From Mucor racemosus (lineage: Eukaryota > Mucoromycota > Mucoromycetes > Mucorales > Mucoraceae), in NCBI GenBank assembly GCA_027405735.1, contig JAPEHQ010000016.1:1054001-1118000 (forward strand): 64,000 nucleotides of DNA. The letters are read 5' to 3'. Of the stretch, positions 22,801 through 35,520 are shown piece by piece (the stretch's first letter is position 1; each line of letters begins with the position of its first letter). Made by a program: the position numbers and the translations under genes. The notes below the pieces were generated by a model that saw nothing but the letters and a program-made list of their open reading frames with translations, was not told where the DNA came from and made no database searches.

Positions 22801-23556
22801 AAAAAAAAAAAAAAAACTCTCATTCTCTGCTTTAAAATAAATAAAGCGACTGGAAAAATGCTTGTAATTAATGAATATATATCCAAATGGGCCAAAAGGT
22901 TCAAAATATATATTACAGCTGTAAATGTATCCACAATTAAAACTTTTATTACCTTTTAATTTTTGGTTAATTTTTGAGAGTCGAACACGCCTTTTTTGGA
23001 GCTAATGAAATATGGTGTATACATCGCGCTTTACAGCATGAAAAATGTAGTAATTAAGGCCAAGAAAGATGATTTAATCAAAGGATCTCTAGAAGTTCAA
23101 AATAAGGTATCATATTACTCTATTAAATGCAGCTGGAACCAAGTGAGATGATGCAAATAATAAACAGACATCTAGCTCATAACATAGCGTTGAAAATATG
23201 ACTTAAAAATTGTTCAACGTTGTTTGTTTGACTGACTAAAATCACTTGTTATGATATTTATAACTTATTACAGTTCTAGATGTCAAGAACGGCAGAGGCT
23301 TTTGAACGCTTTTACTATAAATGCAAATTACATGGAAAACTACATCTTCATTTGGTGTACCATGATCTTAAAATATTTGAAATTGGTATATAGATATATC
23401 GATGATTAAAAGGCAGGCGTTATTGAAACTCTTGAGATTACATGATGTCGTCGTGAAATAAGAAAAGTATTATTATTATTTGTATGTATTATTTACAATA
23501 AATGAGCTTAAAAGTACACATATTTAAAGGATGATTATATAGTACATTATGAATAA
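22801..23556. other. AT-rich downstream region, no gene
   Basis: Starts within a run of 20 A (22798-22817). Fragments resemble 12860-13620 weakly. It includes the 3' flank of the KIN1-type gene. No coding signal. Confidence 0.5.
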
Positions 23557-26500
23557 TTATAATTTAAGTTCTGCCAAGATCTTGCTACACATATTTTTGT
23601 ATTGCCATGGGTCACCACCAACTCTTCTAAATTGAAGGCCATGCATCCCCAGTAACCAAGGCACCTTGACAATATATATTTCAAATCGAACAACAAGATC
23701 TGGTAAAGGTACAACAGGAGTATTGGGCACCGCTGCTGCTGTTGCTGTAGTGTGATCTTCAAATGAAAATGATTGATGACCAATATGTTGTGATTGATCT
23801 TCTGAACTGCTATTATTAATATTGTCCACTACTCGATTTAAATCGATGCTTGGCATATGAACGCATTCGAATCTACCTTTACTTTCTCTCCATTTAACAC
23901 CTATACGTTCAAGTACACGAATGAGATCTGCACGAATAACTGAAGGATGTTTGGTAGAAGTTGTTGTGACAGAAAATAAACCTTTGAGGAACACAGGTTT
24001 GATGTTTTCATCGGCTGTACCTTTTTGTGTAGCCTTATTGTGAGCTGATGAAGGGAATGCTTGTTCGTGATCATGTTGTTGTTGTTGTGGTTGTTGTTGT
24101 TGTTGTTGCTGTTGTTGCTGTTGCTGTTGCTGTTGCTGTTGTTGATTATGATGATTGTTTTCGTGATAAAGATGTCCATAAGCATGACGTGCAAGACCTA
24201 AATCATTATTTTCGCTTGCTGAAACTTGTGATGGTAGTTCAGATACTGGGCCTTTGGCAGAGGCTAAACGGCCTTCATTGAGTGAATGTTGCTGTTGCTG
24301 CTGTTGTGAGAATGATTGATGTTTATGAGCGGTAGTAGTGGTAGTAGCGGTAGTAGGTTGATGATTTCCAACCATGTTTAAAAAGTTGGTGTGATTTTCT
24401 GCATTCATTGCATTTTGACCTAATGTCATTCTTCTTGGTAACATTTTACTGATCTTAGTCGAGAATGAACTTGATGAGGCATTGTTACTGGCAGCAGCAG
24501 CCGAGGCAGCAGCAGCAGCAGCAGTAGCTACATCGAGCTCACCTTGATTAATACCACCATTGGTATCTTGGCGATGAGGCGTGAACAAAGAATTGGGGAA
24601 TTTGGATGTTGAAGCAGCGGCATAAGACTTTGATAAATGTCCACCACTAGAAGAGTTTCGAGAAGGAATCTGTATAGGCGTTGAGGTTGAGGTTGACATT
24701 GAAGAGACTACAGCTGGTTGACCGCCATGCATGCTTGATTTCCTTGTTCTTCTTGTTGAAGATTCGCTCTTTTCTGTTGATGTTCTTGATAAAGCATGAC
24801 TCAACCGACGCAAAACCTTATTGCTGCTACTTGATTCATGACTAGTTGTTCGATTCAGGTCGTATATTTCCTCATCACCTGAAGAATGATTAGATTGAAT
24901 TGAATGGCGATGGCGATGATGGTGATGATGTCCATTAGATGATCTTGAAAATAATCGACTAATACTATTCTCAATTAAATGAAGTTTATCATTTTCAATC
25001 AAATGACCATCCTCGTCTACTCTGATTTGTGTTTTGCCCTTTTTACCATAGGCTACGCCAGTAGATACTGCAGTTGGGCTGAACATATCTGGATCACCAA
25101 ATAAGGATTGCTCAAATGGCACGCTGCCTGTAGGATGTACTGTTTCGGGTAATGATATATCTGGTATACGCAATGATATTTTGCTTGTAGTTGAAGATGT
25201 TTTTGGTGAACTATCCTGTTGCGAATCTAAATCAGTCGTTTCCATTGCTGCTGCTGTATTTGAAGCAATTCGTTTTTCTCGCTCCATGCGTTCTTTTACC
25301 AAATAATAAATAGAAATCAAAGGATGATATGCAGCTGGTATTGATTGTGGATCATCGTTTGGCAAAACAAATGATTTTTTACCGAGATGTGGTGAAAATC
25401 TCGATGCTAAATGTCCTTGGCGTTGAATTCGATGTGCCTCGGCTGTGCGTTCCACCAAAGTTTTTGCTGCTTTTTGATATTCCTCAGATGTAATAATATC
25501 TTGTAATTTATCTCTAATTTCGGTTTCTGTTCCAAATTCAAAGCCTGTCATCCCACGAACAACTTCCATATCAATAGGTAAAGTCAAAGGGATTCTATCT
25601 TGTAGATAATTATCGATTGGACCATCATAACCTTTATTCATCCATGGATGAATCAGTACTTCTGATACTGTTGCACGATGGGCTGGATTTGTAACCAGCA
25701 TTCTAGACAGCACACTTTTGCAATCTTTTAGTAATAATGATGTTAGAATATTACTGATATGATCTACTAGCAATACTATTATTAGTTTTGAGTAACTTAC
25801 CTGTACTTAAATGGGAAGGGTATTCGACAACACCTCTCTTGATCTTTTCATGTAAGGCAGGCATGTTTTGATCATCAAATGGAACTTTACCGCATACAAG
25901 AACATATAAAACCACTCCAAAACTCCAGACATCTACTTCTGGTCCTGTGTATGCTTTTGCGTTCAATAGTTCTGGCGCGGCAAAATAAAGTGAGCCACAA
26001 AATGTACTCAGCGACGATCGTGGTGAAAATAGATTTGATAAGCCAAAATCAATAATTTTGATGTTCCCAGCTTGGGATATCAGAATGTTTTCAATTTTTA
26101 GATCTCTATGCACAATTGAATTTCTATGACAGTAGTCTAATGCGCTCAAAATTTGACGCCCAAATCTCCTTGCTTGTTTTTCCTTTAATTTTCCATGGGA
26201 AATGATATAATCTAATAATTGACCTCCATTGACATATTCCATAAACAAATAATAATACGGATCCAAAATCACCATTTCTTTCAAACTTGCAATAAATGGA
26301 TGATGAAGCAATAACATGATACTAGCTTCTCTGATTGTTCTTATTTCACGATGCTCGTCTTTGTCTTTCTTTTTCGATTTTTGTTGTTTATCTTTACGAT
26401 GAATTTTACGTGGTACAATTTTTACTGCAAGCTATGTCATGTAAGAATAAAATTAATTTTTCGATTTTGTTTGTAAATCATATAATACATACTTTATCTC

Positions 26501-26921
26501 CAGTGATGTTGTGAACTGCTAATCGAACTTTACCCATTGAACCAGAACCTAATGTATTTATCAAAGTATAGTTTCCAATAATTCTTCTAGGTTTAGCACG
26601 CTCAGATGAAATTGGACGTTTTGAAGTACTGGCTGAAGTTGCAGCAAGAGTAGTTGGCCTTTTTTCTGTTTCTCTAGATGTTTGTGGTGTTAATGTATGA
26701 GGAGATATACTATTACTATCATCTGGACCTGCATAAGCTGGTAGTTCTGATGGAACAGGTGAATCGCATAATATATTGTTTCCATCTGGTCCCACTACAA
26801 GCCTTTCACGTTGAGTATCTATAGTTGCAGTAGTCCAATCTCCTATGAAGGATGCTGGCCTTTCATTTATATCTTCTGTCTTTTCGCTTGTAGAATTTAT
26901 ACTACAAGGAGGAGAAGCCAT
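23557..26921 (-). CDS. KIN1: KIN1/KIN2 (MARK/Par-1-like) serine/threonine kinase
   Basis: Complement of exons 26493-26921, 25801-26431 and 23557-25724, giving 1075 residues. The kinase domain starts near residue 115: glycine loop LGSGSMGKV, catalytic Lys147 (LAVKIV), [10 protein letters not shown] with Asp253, DFGLSN, APELL and [10 protein letters not shown]. An unusual Lys-rich insert ([15 protein letters not shown]) lies between the VAIK and C-helix elements, as in fungal Kin1. A long Ser/His/Gln-rich linker has polyQ and polyA tracts. The C-terminus carries a KA1-type domain ([20 protein letters not shown] and [15 protein letters not shown]), known to bind acidic membranes. Family role: polarity, exocytosis and cell-wall integrity at the cortex. 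Start chosen at the first ATG, which follows an A/T-rich leader. Confidence 0.95.
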
Positions 26922-27641
26922 TATATAATAAAATATATTTTAAAATAAATAGATAAAAAAAAATAAAAATAAAAAGTGAGAAGAAACAAAGCTATTATTG
27001 CATTAGGAAAAGTGAAGCGATGTTTACGACGAGGTGGTGAGAGGTAATTCAATTTTTTTGTGTTGGGTAAAACTTATACAAGTATAACTCGCCTCGGTGG
27101 AAACAGGAGGTATTCTTTCTTTAGGCAGTTCCCATTGCGGTTCGGGTGTATTTAGGGTTATTCAGTAAGCTAAATGGCATCTTTTTCGGGCAAAAATGCA
27201 TGTACTACATTTGAACTTGTGTGAAATGATACTCATATTATATATATTTGGCGAGTTATGTATATATTATAGAAGTATTTATTGGTTATCCATTGGTACG
27301 GTCTCAAAGGCATCGCATTATTTTCAGTTACGGTACTTTTTCATGGATTTTAAAAGCGACATTTCGTTATCCAAAATTTTGATGCACACAGGAACTGCCG
27401 AGAACTTTCATGAATGCAATTGACGAAAAAAGCATGTACTACGTTTAATATCTTTGACATTGTTTATTGTTATTATTATTTTTATCAGGATTTAGATAAA
27501 AAGTTGTGTTTTATTCTAAATAAACTTTTGTGCTTCAAATTTTAATTCTGATAAAATGGCAAGCCTTCAAATAATGTGCTTTTGCAGATATCAAAAGTTT
27601 GAGTAAAATATAGATTTTTTTATTATAATAAATATTAAAAT
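26922..27641. other. Spacer between HSP70-like 3' end and KIN1 5' end
   Basis: 720 bp, AT-rich, containing the KIN1-type gene's promoter (reading leftwards) and the HSP70-like gene's terminator side. The only frame (27196-27423 +) has no recognised features. Confidence 0.5.
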
Positions 27642-30108
27642 TTAACGATAACCGTTATTGCCTCCATAAGGTGGTTGCTGTTGTTGCTGTGGAGGATAAC
27701 CATGTTGAGCTGATGGTGAGTATCCAGCACCAGCACCACCAGGGCCACCAACATTGTTTGATGTTGCACTATAGAATGAGCTATTATTTTGTGAATAAGG
27801 TTGTGTTTGAGGTGGATAAGGTTGTTGTTGTTGTTGTTGAGGTGGATAATAATCATTCTGGTAACTCATAGGTCGATATTGTGAACTATTTTGTGGTTGA
27901 TATGGTGGATATTGCTGTTGTTGTTGAGGTGGATAAGCACTATTTGTATTTGCAGTTGATGTGGGTGGATAAGGTTGTTGATTAATTGAAACATGACTCA
28001 TATTGTTTGTTAAATCATTTACGCCATATAAATGTTGCTGTCCAGGTGAAGGATGATGATGAGATAATGATTGATCTGAAGCTATTAAAGGCGTTTGATA
28101 ATCACCATAATTAGCATTATAAGATGGATCATATGCTTGTTGTTGTTGCTGTTGTTGTTGATGTGGTGGAAGGGCTTGTTGTTGAGGATAAGCATCTGCT
28201 GCTTCAAATGATGAAGTAAATACAAAAGATTTATCACGAATAATACACTCAATCTTGATTTCAGTTAAACCAAAGTACATTTTAATGGTCATGTTAACCT
28301 TTTCACCTGCTCTAACGCCTTCCAAATGTGGCATACGAATAGGGAAATTACCAACTTTACGTACAAGTGGATGTGATGTAAGACGAGGTGGTTGACCATC
28401 ACCATCAAATGCGAATAGATCAGAATCTGTATCATTTGGATAACTAATAACAAAGTTTTTGGAAACACATTCATCTACTTTGATACTTTGGCCTTGATGA
28501 ACATAAACACTGAAACGTTGACGACAATAACGCTTTTGATCGCCACCCATTACAGAATATTCTGGTGGATCAATATCATCTTGGAATAACATACGTGTTT
28601 CAACACCATAAGTACGACGGGATACACGTTCAGTAACAATTTGAGGGTTCAAACCGAAATAGACAGCACCACGAACGACAGCTAATTCGCCACGAGGTGG
28701 TACACCAATCATTCCAACTTGATTAGCAAATTCATCTTCTACTCTACGGAAAAGATAATTTGATTGACCAAAACCACCAACCAAGAAAATGGCTTCTAAT
28801 TGAGGTGATTGAGCGAGTTGTCCTTTGATCAAATCAAGTACTTGACGAATAACAGGTTCAAACACGTATTCTCTTAATTCTTCTGCTGGTAAACAAAGTG
28901 ATCCATTGTCGAGTCCAATATCATTATCTGTTAAATCACCTAATCCCATTGATGCGGGTAAATCAAGGAAATGATCTTCAACGCCATCAAAATCTGGTTT
29001 AATAACATTAACAAATGTATCCATAATAAGCTCCATTGCACTATCATTGATAGTATGATAATGGGAAAATTTACGTTTGAGATATTCTCTCATTCTCAAA
29101 TCTAAAAAGCCAGAACCACAAGAGCCACCATGACCATTAGTTACTTCTTTCAAGGTACGTCTTTCTCCAGGAGGTTCATTAATTTCGAATACAATTAAAT
29201 CGACTGTTCCACCTCCTGCATCACAAATCATGAATCTTTGACCATGTCTCAAGTTGAATTGTTCAGATTTCTTTTCACAATACAATGCTGCTGCTTCGGG
29301 TTCTGAAATAAGCATGAGTCTATCAGGATGATCAGTGTTATTGATCAATCCAGCACGAATAGCTGCTTCACGCATAGTTGCTTTAGCTCTATCGCTCCAC
29401 ATGGCAGGAACAGTAAGACACTATTTATAGAATTAGTGTGGGTGTTTTTGGCAACATTTGGTTTTATGTTTCAAACTTACATAACGGAATCTTGATTGAT
29501 CATAATTGCCGGCAAAACCTTTCAAAAGCTCAGTACAAACATGTAAATGAAAAGCACGAAGATAATCTGCAATCACGTCAATAATATTGAGACCATTTCC
29601 AAGCTCAGTTTGTTGTAAATGTTCATCCAAATATAATTTAAATTTTGATAAAAGCATTGAATCAGCATTGTTAGGTTTCATAGCAAGTCTTCTAGCACCA
29701 TGACCCCATTCAACAAGCTGTGGTGATCCTTTGCGATATAAAGAAAGTGTCGGTGTCTGTATATGTAATAATAATAAGGTTTAATCAAGTTGGTCCGTTG
29801 TATATTTTTTTTCTAATAAATACCTTGGGATAAACTTGATTATTTTGCTTTGGCCTAAATTAGCTTTATATTAACAAAAAAAAAAGTATGTTGCCATGGT
29901 TACTATATAATAAACTTACCACTTGACAATATCGATAACTTCTTCGTTTTGAGCGAAAGCATAGCAACAACCAGAGTAGGTTGTACCTATTATTGAAATC
30001 AGTTTTTTTTTTTTTTTTTTTTTTTCAGAAGATAGAAATGATTTAATATTTACCAAAATCTATGCCTACAATAACAGGATAATCTGCATGATTAAAACCA
30101 GAATTCAT
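27642..30108 (-). CDS. Hsp70-family protein, HSPA12-like, Q/P/Y-rich tail
   Basis: Complement of exons 30054-30108, 29920-29986, 29824-29854, 29481-29756 and 27642-29420, giving 735 residues. Actin-like ATPase signatures: IDFGTTYSG (residues 16-24), ICDAGGGTVDLIVFEI and IFLVGGFGQSNYLFRRV. There is no canonical DnaK substrate-binding domain. The C-terminal 170 residues are instead rich in Gln, Pro, Tyr and Asn (repeated YPPQQQQ), and there is no EEVD end. This resembles the expanded HSPA12-type family of basal fungi, whose clients are unknown. The 31-nt third exon is supported by in-frame joining on both sides (IVKW / PKQNNQVYPK). Intron 1 contains an uninterrupted 23-nt A run on the coding strand. 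Confidence 0.9.
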
Positions 30109-31439
30109 TTAAAAAAATAAGAATCAAAGGGCCAAAATGGTATATTAAATGAGAAAAGAAAAAAAAACAAGAAGAAAAAGAGAAAAAATAAGGGGAGAAG
30201 GGGGACGATTTTGTATAGGCTGATGATTCATGTTGTACACTAAAAATAGGTGTCTTTATTTATATATCCAAACACATCTCAAAATATATAAATAATAGCA
30301 TTGCTCTCCGAATGAATCAAAAGAAGAAATTTTGCCTTGTACGTCATACATACAATAGGTGCTTTAGCTATAGTTTTGGTCATTTGTTCCACTTTTGATC
30401 CATACTTTATGAGTTAACACCTTGGCAAGCTTAATTATCATTCCAAATCTTCTGCCAAGCTACTGCTGCTCAGCGGATTATTATTGATTTTTTATTCCAA
30501 ACTTCGTTTAGTTGGTTCGTTTGAGCAGCTCCAAACATTGGTTTCTGATTATGTTGTCTAACAGCCAAATATAGTGTTGAGTTAATTCCATTGCGATATT
30601 ATTGCGTCTTATAAACGCTAACCAAGGTATCGTTTTTTTTTTTTTTTTTTACCGAGCCGAAGTCCTATTAATGTCGTTCCAGCCTATGTATCCTTTGTTT
30701 AATTTAATCCGGTGCGTATGTAATTTGATAAATGTTGCGAAAGATTCTTGAAAACATAATAAAACAGTATCTTTCTCTTCAGGAAATATCTATAATCCCC
30801 TGAACAAATTTCAACTTCAAGAATGAACACAGTTTCAAGAATCGCCTTTTTTGGAAAAAAACATTCTTTCATTTTTGGTCCAGTAGGAAAAACACTCATT
30901 TCTTAAAAAGATCATCCGCAATGCTGAAAAATAACAAATTAGATATATTATTATTAATGAGGCGTAATTGACCTGGCCTTTTGACAAACCGCTCTTACTA
31001 TTTTATTACTTCTTTGAACATTCCTGTCCAAAATGTACGATACACCATTACCTTTGTAAAAATGTTTACATTACCGTTTAAAGAGCGTTTCGCCAAGAAA
31101 GTCTTGAAATAGATCAATTTAAAGTCAATAAGTGTTGGAACTATGTACAACAATCACTTGCCTGTAGAGAGAGAGGTTGGTGGAATCTCTAAAAAGACAA
31201 GTACGATGCAATTCCGTTCTTGTAGGTTCTAGGCTTCTTGTCCTAATAAATGTTTTGCAAAATAGATAAATCTTACGGCTGGCAAGTTTATATGACTGTT
31301 GCATCAATAGGAATAAAAAGTTCCTTTACTAATAAGAAACAGATCAATGTTGATATTAACAAATCAGATTTTAAATGGTTTTCAGAAAGAAATTGGACGA
31401 TTTCTGGTAAAATTTAAAAATAGGTGTCTTTCCTCTATA
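30109..31439. other. Spacer, no gene recognised
   Basis: Leader of the HSP70-like gene (C/T-rich on its coding strand, about 30110-30200), then AT-rich unique-looking DNA with a T20 run near 30631-30650. The frames at 30699-30899 and 31125-31307 lack any recognised feature. Confidence 0.5.
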
Positions 31440-33314
31440 GCTACTGATATACGATATATCATAAAATAAAAAAATTGATGCCAGAATATAAATGTATTGA
31501 TTAGCATTGACCCAACCTTGACCTAAAATTCATCTAAAATTGGTTGCAAAATTTAAACCTCATAATTGAATTACTGCTTTTCCGTATTTACAGGATAAAT
31601 CCAGTTGAAAGCTACTTTGCGTCTTTTGTTTCAGCAGAAAATATTGCTTTTTCATCGAGAAAATCAAAACCATAGTTCGCAGTGCAGCTTACGGCATAAG
31701 ATAACTGAGTTCCAAAATCGATCTGCCAAACTGATAAAAAATGATCCAAAAAAGAATATTCATTTAATGGCTCATTTACTGCCAAGTAACTAGACTTAGC
31801 GTTCTAAATGTTTTTTGTACAGTTTTCAATTCTGTATCCACCTGAACAAAATTTAAATTAAATGTTTCATATTAAGTTTTGCGTAAAATGCAATTGGAAT
31901 TTTGAAGGTTTTTTGAAGGTACACATCACTCATTATAAACATATTTCAAATATAAGTAAATGAGATGATGTACAAGAAAATTGTCTCCCGATCTAGCTAT
32001 TGCTGAATTTTCTAACTGCATTTTTCGTAGGGAAAACAAGATTTTTGTCAATTTTTTTTTCAGATTCAGAATTTGGGATGAGGGTATACAAGGGGAAAAT
32101 GGAAGCTAGAAATAGAGGTACCTTTTTGTATACATTTTTGAGGATATCTCCACGAAAAATCAATATTTTGAAAAAAATTAAATTGGGACCTAGAGAGCTC
32201 AACGAGGTTGACAATATGAATGTAAAAAAATTCTACACAATTTAACGAATATTTTGGAATCTATTATGAAAATGTCAAAAAAATGAAATAAAAAAAAAAG
32301 ATACCCCGAGTTTTTTCAAACTCAGATATGTTAAAGAAAATTTTAAAACAAGTTTTATTATAAAAAAGTGTTTGGGTATCTTAATTTTTTGCAGAGATAT
32401 GAAGGCTCAAAGTTTCAATTTTTCATATTTAAGCTGTAAAAACCAAAATTGGAAGAAAAAATTATCGGTTTTTCCGAATTTATTCGACAGATGCTATAGT
32501 AATGGTCTGTAGACAATTAATTATTATTTGTAGCCCTTAAAAATCTGTATCAAATCAAACTAATTTCAATAAGAGGTTTTTACTATTTTGTTATGAAAAT
32601 CGCTCAAAATCGCGATTTTTGGATGGGGGTTGGGGTCAAAAAACAGGAGTACACTTTCAAATTTTCATTTCTCCTTGAAAAATTAATTTTTTTGAAAAAA
32701 CTAAAAACGGATCAATATATATTGCTGCTCGCAATTATTTTTATGAAACTGACATTTTGTTTGATAACTTACTGGAAAATGATATTAGTAATTTATACGT
32801 TTTTGGTATGTTTTATGAGGTAAATCCTTTGAATTTTTATTTTGGCTCTATTTGTATCTAACAAATAGTATGCCTATAATATAGACAAAAAAATTTATTA
32901 TAATTGCAAGTAATGTTTACTTAATAAAATCAATAGGTATGCTTGTTTTTCTGATATTCCTATAATTTTTTGAGCGGCTATATCTCCGCAAAAAAATTAG
33001 CTAAAAATATATGAATAGCACCATAGTTATTGCGGCATTAACTTGTATTAGAATCCACTCTTACCTCAGCACATGAAAAAAATTATGGGAAAAATGTTGG
33101 AGATCTGATTTTTAGGAAAAAAAATCCATTTTAACTTGTGGAGTGTAACTTTTTTGACTGATATCTCAACCCCTTATGGCATTGAGTATTTACCCCTTCA
33201 AGTCGACCTAAATTACTTCAAAATGCTTTAAATAATGATGCTTTACTACTGACCAATCGGTGAATAAATTTTGCCTAACATTAAAGCTTTTTAACATATG
33301 GCAATTGTTAAAAC
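31440..33314 (-). repeat. RptA inverted copy; left arm of a large palindrome
   Basis: 31706-33314 is the near-perfect reverse complement of 33663-35272; in the stretches compared the only difference is one base (three T here versus four A in the other arm, at about 32895 and 34081-34084). Outside the arm (31440-31705) the sequence is still RptA but diverged from the opposite flank. Confidence 0.92.
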
Positions 33315-33662
33315 CGTCGTCATTTAAACTGTTTAATACAGTATATAAGATGCTTTAATCAGTTAATTGTACAAAATTTTGGATGTTTTCTGAAAGCTAT
33401 ATATATACAAGGCTTTTATTATTTATTAATACAGTCTGATTTGTTATGTGGTCGAACTTAAATAAACTTAAACAAGCGATCGAAGATGCTAAATATTCAA
33501 TGAAGGTTTCATTTATCGAGACTTTGTAAATTATTAAAATCAACGTAAAAAATACCGTTTATTTGAATAAATTAGATTTGCTTGGATTTATATAGCTATT
33601 GGAATTATGTAATAAGATCTAATGGACAGAGAAATTATTATTAATCGATAAATGTGTGGATA
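33315..33662. other. Loop between palindrome arms
   Basis: 348 bp of single-copy-looking AT-rich DNA separating the inverted arms. No ORF, repeat or terminal motif recognised. Confidence 0.8.
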
Positions 33663-35520
33663 GTTTTAACAATTGCCATATGTTAAAAAGCTTTAATGTT
33701 AGGCAAAATTTATTCACCGATTGGTCAGTAGTAAAGCATCATTATTTAAAGCATTTTGAAGTAATTTAGGTCGACTTGAAGGGGTAAATACTCAATGCCA
33801 TAAGGGGTTGAGATATCAGTCAAAAAAGTTACACTCCACAAGTTAAAATGGATTTTTTTTCCTAAAAATCAGATCTCCAACATTTTTCCCATAATTTTTT
33901 TCATGTGCTGAGGTAAGAGTGGATTCTAATACAAGTTAATGCCGCAATAACTATGGTGCTATTCATATATTTTTAGCTAATTTTTTTGCGGAGATATAGC
34001 CGCTCAAAAAATTATAGGAATATCAGAAAAACAAGCATACCTATTGATTTTATTAAGTAAACATTACTTGCAATTATAATAAAATTTTTTTGTCTATATT
34101 ATAGGCATACTATTTGTTAGATACAAATAGAGCCAAAATAAAAATTCAAAGGATTTACCTCATAAAACATACCAAAAACGTATAAATTACTAATATCATT
34201 TTCCAGTAAGTTATCAAACAAAATGTCAGTTTCATAAAAATAATTGCGAGCAGCAATATATATTGATCCGTTTTTAGTTTTTTCAAAAAAATTAATTTTT
34301 CAAGGAGAAATGAAAATTTGAAAGTGTACTCCTGTTTTTTGACCCCAACCCCCATCCAAAAATCGCGATTTTGAGCGATTTTCATAACAAAATAGTAAAA
34401 ACCTCTTATTGAAATTAGTTTGATTTGATACAGATTTTTAAGGGCTACAAATAATAATTAATTGTCTACAGACCATTACTATAGCATCTGTCGAATAAAT
34501 TCGGAAAAACCGATAATTTTTTCTTCCAATTTTGGTTTTTACAGCTTAAATATGAAAAATTGAAACTTTGAGCCTTCATATCTCTGCAAAAAATTAAGAT
34601 ACCCAAACACTTTTTTATAATAAAACTTGTTTTAAAATTTTCTTTAACATATCTGAGTTTGAAAAAACTCGGGGTATCTTTTTTTTTTATTTCATTTTTT
34701 TGACATTTTCATAATAGATTCCAAAATATTCGTTAAATTGTGTAGAATTTTTTTACATTCATATTGTCAACCTCGTTGAGCTCTCTAGGTCCCAATTTAA
34801 TTTTTTTCAAAATATTGATTTTTCGTGGAGATATCCTCAAAAATGTATACAAAAAGGTACCTCTATTTCTAGCTTCCATTTTCCCCTTGTATACCCTCAT
34901 CCCAAATTCTGAATCTGAAAAAAAAATTGACAAAAATCTTGTTTTCCCTACGAAAAATGCAGTTAGAAAATTCAGCAATAGCTAGATCGGGAGACAATTT
35001 TCTTGTACATCATCTCATTTACTTATATTTGAAATATGTTTATAATGAGTGATGTGTACCTTCAAAAAACCTTCAAAATTCCAATTGCATTTTACGCAAA
35101 ACTTAATATGAAACATTTAATTTAAATTTTGTTCAGGTGGATACAGAATTGAAAACTGTACAAAAAACATTTAGAACGCTAAGTCTAGTTACTTGGCAGT
35201 AAATGAGCCATTAAATGAATATTCTTTTTTGGATCATTTTTTATCAGTTTGGCAGATCGATTTTGGAACTCAAGCGGCATTGGCTGTAATCTGTAATTTG
35301 AACTATTATTTTGAATATCTCAACGAAAAATTAATATTTTTTTGTTAAAACAAAAACTGCAGGGTATCTTTCAACTGGATCTATCTAGTTAATACGAAGA
35401 ATTGGTATTTGAATTATGGGTTTCAAAATTTAAAATCAACTTTAGGTCAATCTACAAACTTAATTTACTTAGCAGCTCTGTCACATGAAGGCTCAAAAAG
35501 TAGATTTATAGTTTATAATA
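33663..35520 (+). repeat. RptA copy; right arm of a large palindrome
   Basis: 33663-35272 is the mirror of 31706-33314. From 35273 to about 35520 it stays homologous to RptA (CTCAACGAAAAATTAATA block) but no longer matches the other flank base for base. The identical open frames on opposite strands at 32593-32823/34155-34385 and 32000-32245/34733-34978 are consequences of the palindrome. Confidence 0.92.

Noticed and set aside
32593..34385. Identical 76-residue frames on opposite strands
   Set aside because: Produced by the palindrome; the peptide has no recognisable features and is not seen in other RptA copies.
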